Positions 9,014-17,546 are shown, counted from the stretch's first letter. The stretch is 64,000 bases of DNA from Streptomyces sp. ISL-94 (GCF_018614075.1 NZ_JAGGOZ010000064.1:1-64000), one strand, 5' to 3'. Notes: generated from the letters alone by a model not told the origin. Program-made: numbers and translations.

Positions 9014-10360
9014 ATGACGATCACGGGTGAGCAGGACGCGGGAACGGCCCAGGCCTGGGCCGCGCTCGGCGGGGCGCCGGAACTCGCCGGGCGGGTGCGC
9101 TACCGCGGGGCGGCCGGCCTCGGAGAGGGGCCGCTGCCCGTACGGGAGCTGGCGCGGGCGACGGTCGGCGTGTGCGCGCTGGCCGCGGCGGAGCTGGCCG
9201 CCGTACGGGCGGGGGCCGGGGGCGGGCCGGATGAGGTGGCCGCCCCCGTGGTGGACGAGGGCGCGGTCGCGACGGCGTTCGTCAGCGAGCGGCACCTGCG
9301 GGTGGCGGGGCGGCAGCCGGTGAGCTTCGCGCCCCTGTCCGGCTTCTGGCGGGCGGCGGACGGATGGGTCCGTACGCACGCCAACTACCCGCACCACGAG
9401 GCCGCGCTGGTACGGGCGCTGCGGCTGCCGTCCGCGACGCCCGAGGCGGTACGCGCCGCGGTGGCCGAGCGGCCGGCCGTCGAGGTACAGGAACGCGTGT
9501 ACGGGCAGGGCGGGCTCGCGGTGGCCGTGGCGCGCGCGTACGGCGATCCGCAGCCGCTCGTCGGGCCCGTACGGGAATCCGGGGCGCGGGGGCGGACGCT
9601 CGGGCCGGCCCCCGCGGGGCGGCCGGCGGCCGGGGTACGGGTGCTGGACCTGACCCGGGTCATCGCCGGGCCGGTGGCGACGCGGACGCTGGGGCTGTTG
9701 GGCGCGGACGTCCTGCGGATCGACGCGCCGGGGCTGCCGGAGTCGGACGACGCGTACGCGGACACCGGCTTCGGGAAGCGGTCCGCGCTGCTGGACCTCG
9801 CGGTGGCGGGGGACCGGGCGGTGTTCGAGGGGCTGCTGGCCGAGGCGGACGTGGTGGTGAGCGGGTACCGGCCGGGGGCGCTGGAGCGGTACGGGCTCGG
9901 GGCGGCGCAGCTGCTGGAGCGGTGGCCGGGGCTGGTGGTGGCCGAACTGTGCGCGTGGGGCTGGGGCGGTGCGTGGGCCGGGCGGCGGGGGTTCGACTCG
10001 CTGGTGCAGGCGGGGTACGGGATCGCTGCGCGGTGCGGTGGCCCGGACGGGGAGCCGGGGGTGCTCCCGGCGCAGGCGCTGGATCACGGGACCGGGTACC
10101 TCGTGGCGGCCGGGGTCCTGCGGGCCCTGGCGGCCGGGGGCGGCCGGGCGCTGCGGTTCTCCCTGGCCGGGACGGGGTCGTGGCTGGTCCACGGGCTCCG
10201 GCAGGTCGGTCCGGCCGAACCGGGCTACGCGCCCGAGCCATGGCTCCGCGAGGCGGACTCGGGGTACGGCCGTCTCCGGTATGCCGCGAGCCCCTTCGGG
10301 GACTGGGCCCGCGGGCCCTCCCGCTGGGGTACGGACCAGCCGGTGTGGCTCCCGCGCTAG
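9014..10360 (+). CDS. family III (CaiB/BaiF) CoA-transferase-like protein
   Basis: A 448-aa protein. The C-terminal half has the clear family III pattern: VRVLDLTRVIAGPVATRTLGLLGADVLRIDAP, then FGKRSALLDL and a VVVSGYRPGALERYGLG stretch, which form the interlocked CoA-binding fold. The N-terminal half carries a second, weaker copy-like region, as in other actinobacterial members. Such enzymes move CoA between carboxylic acids. It follows the PPTase by 15 bases on the same strand, so could be co-transcribed, but a biosynthetic link is not shown. The catalytic Asp is not assigned with certainty. Confidence 0.8.
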   Translation: MTITGEQDAGTAQAWAALGGAPELAGRVRYRGAAGLGEGPLPVRELARATVGVCALAAAELAAVRAGAGGGPDEVAAPVVDEGAVATAFVSERHLRVAGRQPVSFAPLSGFWRAADGWVRTHANYPHHEAALVRALRLPSATPEAVRAAVAERPAVEVQERVYGQGGLAVAVARAYGDPQPLVGPVRESGARGRTLGPAPAGRPAAGVRVLDLTRVIAGPVATRTLGLLGADVLRIDAPGLPESDDAYADTGFGKRSALLDLAVAGDRAVFEGLLAEADVVVSGYRPGALERYGLGAAQLLERWPGLVVAELCAWGWGGAWAGRRGFDSLVQAGYGIAARCGGPDGEPGVLPAQALDHGTGYLVAAGVLRALAAGGGRALRFSLAGTGSWLVHGLRQVGPAEPGYAPEPWLREADSGYGRLRYAASPFGDWARGPSRWGTDQPVWLPR

Positions 10361-10556
10361 GGGGTGCCGCTGCGCGGGGCTTGCCCCTCCCCGCCCTTCC
10401 ACCTCCCCCGGACTCTCCCCCAGCTACCGCTGGGAGGTGCCCCCGTCCGGGGCCCCCTCCCGGGCTCTGCCCGGACCCGGTCCTCAAACGCCGGACGGGC
10501 TGAAGGACCTGGGGCTCCGCCCCAGACCCTGCCCCTCAAATGCCGGAGGGGCTGGA
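10361..10556. repeat. Streptomyces-type intergenic repeat cluster
   Basis: A gene-free stretch of stacked palindromes: CCCAGC-tacc-GCTGGG at 10419-10434, GGGGCTCCGCCCC at 10511-10523, and two direct copies of a 23-bp unit beginning CCTCAAA at 10482-10504 and 10534-10556. The second copy runs into the acetyltransferase gene and supplies its stop codon. The 16-mer at 10429-10444 recurs, inverted, inside tatD at 34140-34155, showing that it is a dispersed family. Confidence 0.7.
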
Positions 10557-11060
10557 TGGGGCGGAAGTGGCTCGTAGGGGCTTGGTCATGCAGCGGCTTG
10601 AGTCGTAGAAGCGGTAGTGGCCGAACTTGGCCGACAGGGTGTAGCCCGAGGAGAGGTAGAGGGCGATCGCCTCCGGCTGCTGGTCGCCCGTTTCGAGGAC
10701 CATCCGGGTGCGGCCCGCCTCGCGGGCGTCCGACTCCAGGGCTGCCAGGATGCGGCGGGCCAGGCCCAGGCCGCGGGCCTCCGGGATCACGTACATGCGC
10801 TTCAGCTCGGCGTCGCCGTCCGAGTAGCCCTCGTCGTTCTCCTCCTGGCTGCGCCAGCCGCCGCTCGCGACCGGGGAGCCCGCGGCGTCGTACGCCAGCA
10901 GGTAGAGGCCCCTCGGCGGGGCGAACATGGCGGGGTCGAGGAAGGTGACATCCCCCTCGCCGTCGTACCGCTCCTGGTACTCCAGCTGGACCTGGTCGTT
11001 GAGCTTGACCGCGTCCGGGTGGTCGTACGGCACGGCGTGGAGCTGGATCCCGTGTGACAT
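10536..11060 (-). CDS. GNAT-family N-acetyltransferase
   Basis: A 174-aa acetyltransferase. The N-terminal part resembles HATs with the pattern LNDQVQLEYQERYDGEGD. The acetyl-CoA site is in AELKRMYVIPEARGLGLARRIL (motif A, with the R/Q-x-x-G-x-G/A-type loop as EARGLGLAR), followed by ALESDAREAGRTRMVLETG and the motif B region AIALYLSSGY. The last residues (SPSGI and the stop) come from a dispersed intergenic repeat that overlaps the 3' end. The acceptor substrate is unknown. It is monocistronic. Confidence 0.88.
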   Translation of the reverse strand: MSHGIQLHAVPYDHPDAVKLNDQVQLEYQERYDGEGDVTFLDPAMFAPPRGLYLLAYDAAGSPVASGGWRSQEENDEGYSDGDAELKRMYVIPEARGLGLARRILAALESDAREAGRTRMVLETGDQQPEAIALYLSSGYTLSAKFGHYRFYDSSRCMTKPLRATSAPSSPSGI

Positions 11061-11134
11061 CCGAACATCGTACGGAACACGCTCAATGTCCGCGGGATGG
11101 GCCCTGGCTCCGGGAGCGCCCAGGCCTCAGTAAC

Positions 11135-11172
11135 AGCGCGCGGCGGCGGGCGCCGCTCGGAGGCCGCGCGCT
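11135..11172 (-). terminator. hairpin at the end of the small HTH gene
   Basis: AGCGCGCGGC pairs perfectly with GCCGCGCGCT; the right arm overlaps the TAG stop at 11171-11173 of the minus-strand reading frame. Confidence 0.5.
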
Positions 11173-11323
11173 ACTTGCCCTTCAGGATTTGATCGACGCG
11201 GCCGGTTGAGAGGCCGAGTTGCTCGCCAATCTCTCGCAGCTTGAGCGTCTTGCGTAGCTCGGTCACATCATCCGCGCGGATTTTTCGCAGGTCCGTCTGT
11301 CCCTCCCGCAGGGCACCGAGCAC
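11171..11323 (-). CDS. short HTH protein, probably 5'-truncated
   Basis: A 50-aa frame from GTG 11323 with a clear helix-turn-helix near the C-terminus (LKLREIGEQLGLSTGRVDQI), as in sigma-like or small DNA-binding proteins of actinomycetes. Coding similarity seems to start before 11323 (AREG-type coiled helix), but the frame is closed by TGA at 11369-11371, exactly where a serine-recombinase relic begins on the other strand. That suggests the gene lost its 5' end to the insertion or to a deletion. Function is unknown; DNA binding is inferred from the motif. Confidence 0.45.
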   Translation of the reverse strand: MLGALREGQTDLRKIRADDVTELRKTLKLREIGEQLGLSTGRVDQILKGK

Positions 11324-11371
11324 TACCGTCGCTACGTCGACGGTGGCTCGTACTCCTGTGCGGTTGGCTCA

Positions 11372-12017
11372 ACACCCACGGGTACCTCACCGTGCGAGGC
11401 AACCCCTGGAGCGTCCAAGTCCTCACGCGGTATATGGACTCCGGGTTCCCGGCCGGTCTGCTACGCGTACACGACCCGAAATGCGCCTGTGGGCACACCA
11501 ACAGCTGCCCGAACCACATATTCATACCCGGCGCGCACGAGGAACTCATTTCGCCGGAACTGTGGCAGCAGGTACCAGGACGAACGCGAGAGAAGGAAGG
11601 CGCCACCGCGCTCCGTCAAACCCCTGTATCCGCTCACCAACCTTGCCAAGTGCGATCACTGCCGTGGTACCGCCCCGGTCGAGTCCGGCGAGCGTAAGGG
11701 GCCGGACGGAGAGAAGCAGCTCGTCCGCGGGTACTCCTATTGCTGCGGCCGACGCTCGGTGACGAATGCGGTCCCGGGCGGATTCGTACTCTCCTTCCGC
11801 GTAGTCATCCGAGCCTCTGATTGTTGGGCTGGCACAGGAGTGGGACGCGCTCCTGAACTCTGAAAAGAACGCGCTGCTCAAGCAGCTCGTTCGTCGAGTT
11901 ACCCTCCGGCGGGGCGATGGGGCGCCCGTGATCATCACCGTGCATCCGTTGTGGGAGCCGGACCGCTGGGCCGATAGCGATGAGACGAACAGCCCTCCAG
12001 AGGGCTCCGCCGAGTAA
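11372..12017 (+). pseudogene. large serine recombinase remnant
   Basis: Three frames in series encode the C-terminal half of a large serine recombinase. First is a recombinase-domain piece with YLTVRGNPWSVQVLTRYM. Then, after a +1 shift near 11565-11575, there is the zinc-ribbon piece LAKCDHCRGTAP with RGYSYCCGRRS. After an internal loss near 11812-11825 comes the C-terminal IVGLAQEWDALLNSEKNALL to WEPDRWA and a stop at 12015-12017. The catalytic N-terminal resolvase domain is absent and the coiled-coil linker is mostly deleted. It is the relic of an integrated element, ending 35 bases before exonuclease III. Confidence 0.75.
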
Positions 12018-12052
12018 GCTGCTCCCGTTTTGTGCGATGTGGGGAGCATGTT

Positions 12053-12856
12053 TTGATCACTGTGACGTCCGTGAATGTGAATGGGATCCGCGCCGCCGCC
12101 AAGAAGGGGTTCGTGGAGTGGCTCGCCGGATCCGACGCCGACGTCGTCTGCCTGCAGGAAGTGCGGGCGGAGGAGGGGCAGATTCCGGCGGAGGCACGGA
12201 CCCCCGAGGGCTGGCACACCGTGTTCGCGCCGGCCGCCGTCAAGGGGCGGGCCGGCGTCGCGGTGTACACGCGGCGGGAGCCGGAGCGGGTGCAGGTCGG
12301 GTTCGGGAGTGACGAGTTCGACGCGAGCGGCCGGTACCTGGAGATCGACCTGCCCGGTGTCACCGTCGCCAGCCTCTACCTGCCCTCCGGTGAGGCCGGG
12401 ACCGCGAAGCAGGACGAGAAGTACCGGTTCATGGGGGAGTTCCACACCTACCTGCAGAAGCTGAAGATCCGGGCCGCCGCCGACGGGCGCGAGGTCGTGG
12501 TCTGCGGCGACTGGAACATCTGCCACAAGGAAGCCGACCTCAAGAACTGGAAGACCAACCGGAAGAACGCCGGCTTCCTGCCCGAGGAGCGGGAGTGGCT
12601 CGGCACCGTGTACACCGACGCCGGGTACGTCGACGTGGTGCGCGAGCTGCACCCCGACACCGAGGGGCCGTACTCCTGGTGGTCCTACCGCGGGCGGGCC
12701 TTCGACAACGACGCCGGCTGGCGCATCGACCTGCAGGTGGCGACCCCCAGGCTGGCCGCGAGGGCCGTGAAGGCGTTCGTCGAGCGGGCCGAGACGCACC
12801 CCGAGCGCTGGTCCGACCACGCGCCCGTGACCGTCGTCTACGAACTCGGTTCCTGA
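12053..12856 (+). CDS. xth: exodeoxyribonuclease III
   Basis: A Mg-dependent AP endonuclease and 3'-5' exonuclease of base-excision repair, 267 aa. Family motifs are VNVNGIRAA at the N-terminus, VVCLQEVR with the metal-binding Glu, GDWNICH with the active-site Asp-Asn pair, and WSDHAPV with the catalytic Asp-His. The TTG at 12053 is taken as start because it gives the usual N-terminus (LITVTSVNVNG) and has GGGGAG six bases upstream; an ATG at 12032 would add seven residues. Its 3' end overlaps the convergent MerR gene by 19 bases. Confidence 0.92.
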   Translation: MITVTSVNVNGIRAAAKKGFVEWLAGSDADVVCLQEVRAEEGQIPAEARTPEGWHTVFAPAAVKGRAGVAVYTRREPERVQVGFGSDEFDASGRYLEIDLPGVTVASLYLPSGEAGTAKQDEKYRFMGEFHTYLQKLKIRAAADGREVVVCGDWNICHKEADLKNWKTNRKNAGFLPEEREWLGTVYTDAGYVDVVRELHPDTEGPYSWWSYRGRAFDNDAGWRIDLQVATPRLAARAVKAFVERAETHPERWSDHAPVTVVYELGS

Positions 12857-13530
12857 GCGGAGGACGAAGCGAGCAGGCGGTCCATCGCCATCGTCAGCTC
12901 GGCCTCGACCACGCTCTTCGCCAACGGGCGCAGGCGCGGGAGGGCGTCCGGCGATATGTGGGCCGCTATCAGCTCGGTGAACAGGGCCGCCATCGCGTCC
13001 GCGTGCTCGCGGACGCGGCGGCCCGTCTCCAGGACGGCCGAGAGGGGCACGCCCTCGCGCACCAGCGCCGAGGAGACGTCCAGGAGGCGGCGGCTGACGT
13101 GCACGATCGCGTCGCCGTCGACCGCGAGGTAGCCCAGGTCGAGCGAGGCCGCCAGGTTCTCCGGGGTGACCTCGCCCTCGAAGTAGTCGGCCAGCGCCTC
13201 CGGGGTGAGCCGGACCGGGGTCTCCTCCGACCAGCCGATGCCCAGCAGCTCGCCGAGCTGGCCGACGTCGCGGCCGCTCTCGAAGGCGGCGGTCAGCTCC
13301 GCGATGCCGCCGAGGGTGTGGCCGCGCTCCAGCAGGGCGGCGATGGTGCGCAGCCGGGCCAGGTGGTGGTCGTCGTACCAGGCGATGCGGCCGTCGCGGC
13401 GCGGCGGCGGGAGCAGTTTGCGCTCGCGGTAGAAGCGCAGGGTGCGGACCGGGATGCCGGCCGCCTCGGCCAGTTCCCCGGTGCGGTACTCGCGCACGGT
13501 CTTCGCTTCTTCCGTCTCTTCCTTCGCCAC
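12838..13530 (-). CDS. MerR-family transcriptional regulator
   Basis: A 230-aa regulator with a winged HTH at residues 14-80 (EYRTGELAEAAGIPVRTLRFYRERKL, then GRIAWYDDHHLARLRTIAALLERGHTL), the signature of MerR proteins. The C-terminal part is helical and has no metal-binding cysteine cluster, so an organic or unknown effector is likely. It is divergent from the monooxygenase operon; a TGCCAG-N6-CTGGCA palindrome lies between them, so it probably controls that operon. Its stop lies inside the end of xth. Confidence 0.88.
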   Translation of the reverse strand: MAKEETEEAKTVREYRTGELAEAAGIPVRTLRFYRERKLLPPPRRDGRIAWYDDHHLARLRTIAALLERGHTLGGIAELTAAFESGRDVGQLGELLGIGWSEETPVRLTPEALADYFEGEVTPENLAASLDLGYLAVDGDAIVHVSRRLLDVSSALVREGVPLSAVLETGRRVREHADAMAALFTELIAAHISPDALPRLRPLAKSVVEAELTMAMDRLLASSSAQEPSS

Positions 13531-13614
13531 GGTCGCAGCCTATGGCGTACCGGCAGTAACTTTCCGGGCGCGACCCCTACCCATGAGTACGAGGCTGCTC
13601 TACCCTCCCGATTG

Positions 13615-13632
13615 TGCCAGTGATTGCTGGCA
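13615..13632. promoter_or_regulatory. palindrome between MerR gene and monooxygenase operon
   Basis: TGCCAG-tgattg-CTGGCA is a perfect 6-6-6 inverted repeat in the 157-base divergent promoter region. It is a candidate operator for the neighbouring MerR protein; this is inferred from position and symmetry only. Confidence 0.45.
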
Positions 13633-13687
13633 GTGTTTATCTGGGTCTGGGCTGGGCTGGCTGTGAAGAAGCGGAAGGCGGGCGGGC

Positions 13688-15376
13688 ATGGGTGGCAGTG
13701 GCAGTGGCAGTGACGTCTCACGACGGAAGCACGTACGTGTGGCGGTGATCGGGTCCGGATTCGGCGGGCTGGGCGCCGCCGTGCGGCTGCGGCGCGAGGG
13801 GATCACGGACTTCGTCGTGCTGGAGCGGGCCGACTCGGTCGGCGGGACCTGGCGCGACAACAGCTATCCGGGGTGCGCGTGCGACGTTCCCTCGCACCTC
13901 TACTCCTTCTCCTTCGCGCCCAATCCCGACTGGCCCCGCACCTTCTCGGGGCAGCCCGCCATCCGGGAGTACCTGGAGCACGTCGCCGACACCTTCGGGC
14001 TGCGCCGCCACATCCGGCTCGACTCCGAGGTGCGGATGATGCGCTGGGACGCGGACGGGCTGCGCTGGGAGATCGAGACCTCCTCCGGGGACCTGACCGC
14101 CGATGTGGTGGTGTCGGCGACCGGGCCGCTGTCCGACCCGAAGATGCCGGAGGTCCCCGGGCTGTCCGGGTTCCCCGGCAAGGTCTTCCACTCCGCGCGC
14201 TGGGACCACGACTACGACCTGCGCGGCAAGCGCGTGGCCATGATCGGCACCGGCGCCTCCGCCATCCAGATCGTGCCGGCCATCGCCCCCGAGGTGGAGC
14301 GCCTGACGCTCTTCCAGCGGACCGCGCCGTGGGTCATGCCGCGCACCGACCGGGCCATCACCGCCGTGGAGCGCTGGCTGCACCGCCAGCTGCCCTTCAC
14401 CCGGGCGGCGCGGCGCGGACTGCTCTGGGGGATCCGGGAGCTCCAGGTCAGTGCCTTCACCAAGCGGCCGAACCAGCTCGGGCTGGTCGAGTCCCTGGCC
14501 AAGGCCAACATGGCCCGCTCCATCAAGGACCCGGCGCTGCGGGCCAAGCTGACGCCCTCGTACCGGATCGGCTGCAAGCGGATCCTGCTCTCCAGCGAGT
14601 ACTACCCGGCCCTGGCCCGGCCGAATGTGGACCTGGTCGCCTCCGGGCTGAAGGAGATCCGGGGCTCGGTGCTGGTCGCCGCCGACGGGACGGAGACCGA
14701 GGTCGACGCGATCATCTTCGGCACCGGCTTCCACGTGACGGACATGCCGATCGCCGACCGGGTGGTGGGCGCGGAGGGCAAGACCCTCGCGGAGGCCTGG
14801 AAGGACGGGATGCAGTCGCTGCGCGGGGCCACCGCCGCCGGCTTCCCCAACTGGATGACGATCATCGGCCCGAACACCGGGCTCGGGAACAGCTCGATGA
14901 TCCTGATGATCGAGTCGCAGCTCAACTACATGGCGGACTACCTGCGCCAGTTGGCCATGCTGGGTGGAAGCAGCCTGGGCGGGAAGGTCGCGCTGGCGGC
15001 CCGGCCCTCGGCCGTGAACCAGTGGAACCGGCAGGTGCAGGCCCGGATGGAGCGGACCGTGTGGAACACGGGCGGATGCACCAGCTGGTACCTGGACGCC
15101 CAGGGCCGCAACACCACCGTATGGCCGGGCACCACGGGAGAGTTCCGCCGCGAGACCCGGACGGTCGACCTCGCCGAGTACGAGGTCGTACGGGTCCGCG
15201 AGCGGGTCGCGGCCGCCGCTGCCGCCCCCGCCCAGGCGCCCAAGCCGGGCCGGCCCAAGGCCGTCGCCGCTCCCGCCGCCGCGGCCAAGGCCGCCGCCGC
15301 GGCCCAGGCAGACACCGCGGCCAAGGCCGACGCCGCGCCCCAGGCCGGCGCCGCCCGCGCGGAGGGCGCCGCGTGA
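13688..15376 (+). CDS. flavin monooxygenase, Baeyer-Villiger type
   Basis: A 562-aa FAD/NADPH enzyme. The FAD-binding GSGFGG is at residues 22-27, followed by LERADSVGGTW and the CDVPSHLYSFSF stretch of class B monooxygenases. The Baeyer-Villiger fingerprint FPGKVFHSARWD is at about residue 160, the NADPH site GTGASA at about 190, and the late ATG-like motif is IIFGTGFHVTD. An Ala/Pro-rich tail of about 45 residues is appended. It is the first gene of a three-gene operon with GTGA overlaps. The set of monooxygenase, hydrolase and SDR parallels the mymA-lipR-sadH genes of mycobacteria. Confidence 0.88.
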   Translation: MGGSGSGSDVSRRKHVRVAVIGSGFGGLGAAVRLRREGITDFVVLERADSVGGTWRDNSYPGCACDVPSHLYSFSFAPNPDWPRTFSGQPAIREYLEHVADTFGLRRHIRLDSEVRMMRWDADGLRWEIETSSGDLTADVVVSATGPLSDPKMPEVPGLSGFPGKVFHSARWDHDYDLRGKRVAMIGTGASAIQIVPAIAPEVERLTLFQRTAPWVMPRTDRAITAVERWLHRQLPFTRAARRGLLWGIRELQVSAFTKRPNQLGLVESLAKANMARSIKDPALRAKLTPSYRIGCKRILLSSEYYPALARPNVDLVASGLKEIRGSVLVAADGTETEVDAIIFGTGFHVTDMPIADRVVGAEGKTLAEAWKDGMQSLRGATAAGFPNWMTIIGPNTGLGNSSMILMIESQLNYMADYLRQLAMLGGSSLGGKVALAARPSAVNQWNRQVQARMERTVWNTGGCTSWYLDAQGRNTTVWPGTTGEFRRETRTVDLAEYEVVRVRERVAAAAAAPAQAPKPGRPKAVAAPAAAAKAAAAAQADTAAKADAAPQAGAARAEGAA

Positions 15377-16299
15377 GCCGGCTGACGCACGTCACCGCCG
15401 GGCCGTACGCGCCCCCGGCCGCCCGGCGCGAGCTCACCGCCGTCTCCGCCGACGGGGCCCGGCTCCACGTCGAGGTGCACGGGGAGGAGGGCGCGCCCGC
15501 CGTCGTGCTGGCGCACGGCTGGACCTGCTCCACCGCCTTCTGGGCCGCCCAGATCAGGGACCTGGCCGCGGACCACCGGGTCATCGCCTACGACCAGCGC
15601 GGCCACGGGCGCAGCCCCGCCGGCCGCGCGCACAGCACCACCGCCCTCGCCGACGACCTGGTGGCCGTCCTCGGCGCCGCCCTCGCCGCCGGGGAACGGG
15701 CGGTCCTCGCCGGGCACTCCATGGGCGGAATGACGATCATGGCGGCCTCCGGGCGGCCCGAGTTCGCCGCGCACGCCGCCGCCGCGCTGCTGTGCAGCAC
15801 CGGCAGCGGCCGGCTGGTCGCGCAGGCGCAGGTCCTGCCGTTGCGCCCCGGGCGCGCGCGGACCCGTATGACCGGCGCGGTCCTCGGATCGCGCGCCCCG
15901 CTCGGGCCGGTCACGCCCGTCGCGATGAAGGTCCTGAAGTACGCCACCATGGGCCCCGGCTCCGCGCCCGACAAGGTCGAGGCGTGCGCCCGTATCGTGC
16001 ACGCCTGCCCCACGGCCGTACGGCACGCCTGGTCCCAGGTGCTGGCCGGGCTGGACCTGGACGCCGACGTGGCCCGGCTCACCGTGCCCACCGCCGTCAT
16101 CGGCGGCACGAACGACCGGCTCACCCCCGTCGTACACGCCCGCGGACTCGCGGCCGCGCTCCCGAACTGCGTGGGGCTCACCGAGCTCACCGGCATGGGG
16201 CACATGACGCCGATCGAGGCCCCGGAGGCCGTGACCAACGCCGTGCGCGAGCTGACCGCGCTGTACCTCCACACCACCGAGAAGGAGAAGACGCCGTGA
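15373..16299 (+). CDS. alpha/beta hydrolase
   Basis: A 308-aa hydrolase starting at the GTG that overlaps the monooxygenase stop (GTGA). It has LAHGWTCSTAFWA with the oxyanion-hole His-Gly, AYDQRGHGRS, the nucleophile GHSMGG, the acidic residue in GGTNDRLTP, and the catalytic His in GMGHMTPIE. As the second gene of the operon it may cleave the ester or lactone formed by the Baeyer-Villiger-type enzyme; this is inferred from context. It is not a lipase by any visible lid. Confidence 0.88.
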   Translation: MSRLTHVTAGPYAPPAARRELTAVSADGARLHVEVHGEEGAPAVVLAHGWTCSTAFWAAQIRDLAADHRVIAYDQRGHGRSPAGRAHSTTALADDLVAVLGAALAAGERAVLAGHSMGGMTIMAASGRPEFAAHAAAALLCSTGSGRLVAQAQVLPLRPGRARTRMTGAVLGSRAPLGPVTPVAMKVLKYATMGPGSAPDKVEACARIVHACPTAVRHAWSQVLAGLDLDADVARLTVPTAVIGGTNDRLTPVVHARGLAAALPNCVGLTELTGMGHMTPIEAPEAVTNAVRELTALYLHTTEKEKTP

Positions 16300-17180
16300 G
16301 CGCTCGCAGGAGTCTGGAAGGCCAGGTCGCCGTCGTCACCGGCGCCGCCCGAGGGGTCGGCGAGCTGCTCGCCCGCAAGCTCTCCGCGCGCGGCGCGAAG
16401 ATCGCGCTCGTCGGCCTGGAGCCGGAGGCCCTCAAGGAGGTCTCCGAGCGGCTGCACACCGACAGCGGCCACTGGTACGCCGACGTCACCGACCACGAGG
16501 CCATGGCCCGCGTCGCGCAGGAGGTCAAGCAGCGCTTCGGCAAGGTCGACATCGTGGTCGCCAACGCGGGCGTGGCCGCCGGCGGGCCGTTCGCCGACTC
16601 CGACCCCGACGCCTGGCGCCGGGTGATCGAGGTCAACCTCATCGGCGGGGCGGTCACCGCCCGCGCCTTCCTCCCCGTCCTGATGGAGAGCCGCGGCTAC
16701 TTCCTCCAGATCGCCTCGCTCGCCGCGATCACCCCGGCGCCGATGATGACCGCGTACTGCGCCTCCAAGTCGGGCGTCGAGGCCTTCGCGCACTGCCTGC
16801 GCGCCGAGGTCGGCTACAAGGGCGTCAAGGTCGGCGTCGGCTACCTCTCCTGGACCGACACGGACATGGTGCGCGGCGCCGACCAGGACGAGGTCATGCG
16901 GGAGCTGCGGCAGCGCCTGCCGTGGCCCTCGAACCGCACCTACCCGCTGGGGCCGGCCGTCGACCGGATCGTCGCGGGCATCGAGCGGCGCTCGGCGCAC
17001 GTGTACGCGCAGTGGTGGCTGCGGGGCATGCAGGGCATGCGCGGTTACCTGCCCGGGGTGATCGCGGCGGTCGGACAGCGCGAGATGAAGCGCTTCGAAC
17101 CGCGATTGGCCGGTGTGTCCAAGGGACTTGTGGGGGCGGGCGGGGCCGCCGACGAGAAGGAGCGCACGCAGAGTCACTAG
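16296..17180 (+). CDS. short-chain dehydrogenase/reductase
   Basis: A 294-aa classical SDR, start GTG 16296 overlapping the hydrolase stop. The cofactor loop is TGAARGVG, the fold motif is NAG in VVANAGVAAG, the catalytic Ser sits in LQIASLAA, and the Tyr-Lys pair in YCASK. The C-terminal extension (residues 220-294) is typical of SadH-like members. It would oxidise or reduce the alcohol/ketone used or made by the monooxygenase. It is the last gene of the operon. Confidence 0.9.
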   Translation: MSARRSLEGQVAVVTGAARGVGELLARKLSARGAKIALVGLEPEALKEVSERLHTDSGHWYADVTDHEAMARVAQEVKQRFGKVDIVVANAGVAAGGPFADSDPDAWRRVIEVNLIGGAVTARAFLPVLMESRGYFLQIASLAAITPAPMMTAYCASKSGVEAFAHCLRAEVGYKGVKVGVGYLSWTDTDMVRGADQDEVMRELRQRLPWPSNRTYPLGPAVDRIVAGIERRSAHVYAQWWLRGMQGMRGYLPGVIAAVGQREMKRFEPRLAGVSKGLVGAGGAADEKERTQSH

Positions 17181-17267
17181 GGGTCACTAGTCGAAATGCG
17201 GGGAATGTCCTGTCGTGCCAGTCTGGTCGAGGCCCCACCACCAACACCCCCTCATGGAGTGAGAAGC

Positions 17268-17465
17268 ATGGGTATCAAGGACCAGTTCCAGGACAAGGCG
17301 AAGCAGCTCGCGGACCAGGCCAAGGCCAAGGCCAAGGCCAAGACCAAGGCCAAGTCCAAGGGTGCGAAGGGCGAGGCCTCCGAACGCTCTTCGCAGGCCG
17401 GCCGGGACGTCAAGCCGCAAGCCCAGCAGGCCCGTGACACCTTTGACGACCGCTTCGAAGACTGA
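17268..17465 (+). CDS. small Lys/Ala-rich hydrophilic protein
   Basis: A 65-aa protein with a good ribosome site (GGAGTGAGAAG) before ATG 17268. It begins MGIKDQFQDKAKQLADQ, has an alternating Lys-Ala stretch, and ends in an acidic tail, giving a mostly helical, soluble protein. It resembles the CsbD-like or general stress small proteins of actinomycetes in composition, but I cannot assign a family. It lies 87 bases after the SDR and is closed by a strong hairpin. Confidence 0.7.
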   Translation: MGIKDQFQDKAKQLADQAKAKAKAKTKAKSKGAKGEASERSSQAGRDVKPQAQQARDTFDDRFED

Positions 17466-17510
17466 CCTCGCGCGCTGAGAACCGAGCGCTGAGCAGTACC
17501 GCTGGGCGAA

Positions 17511-17546
17511 GGGGCGCGATCCGTACCGTTCTACGGATCGCGCCCC
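17511..17546. terminator. bidirectional hairpin terminator
   Basis: GGGGCGCGATCCGTA pairs perfectly with its complement over a 6-nt loop (15-bp stem) between the convergent small protein gene and tricorn protease gene. Confidence 0.8.

Noticed and set aside
11700..11815. Minus-strand translation containing DDYAEGEYESARDRIR, similar to a recombinase coiled coil
   Set aside because: It would require an inverted fragment, but the plus strand through the same bases continues the zinc-ribbon part of the recombinase, which explains the region better.
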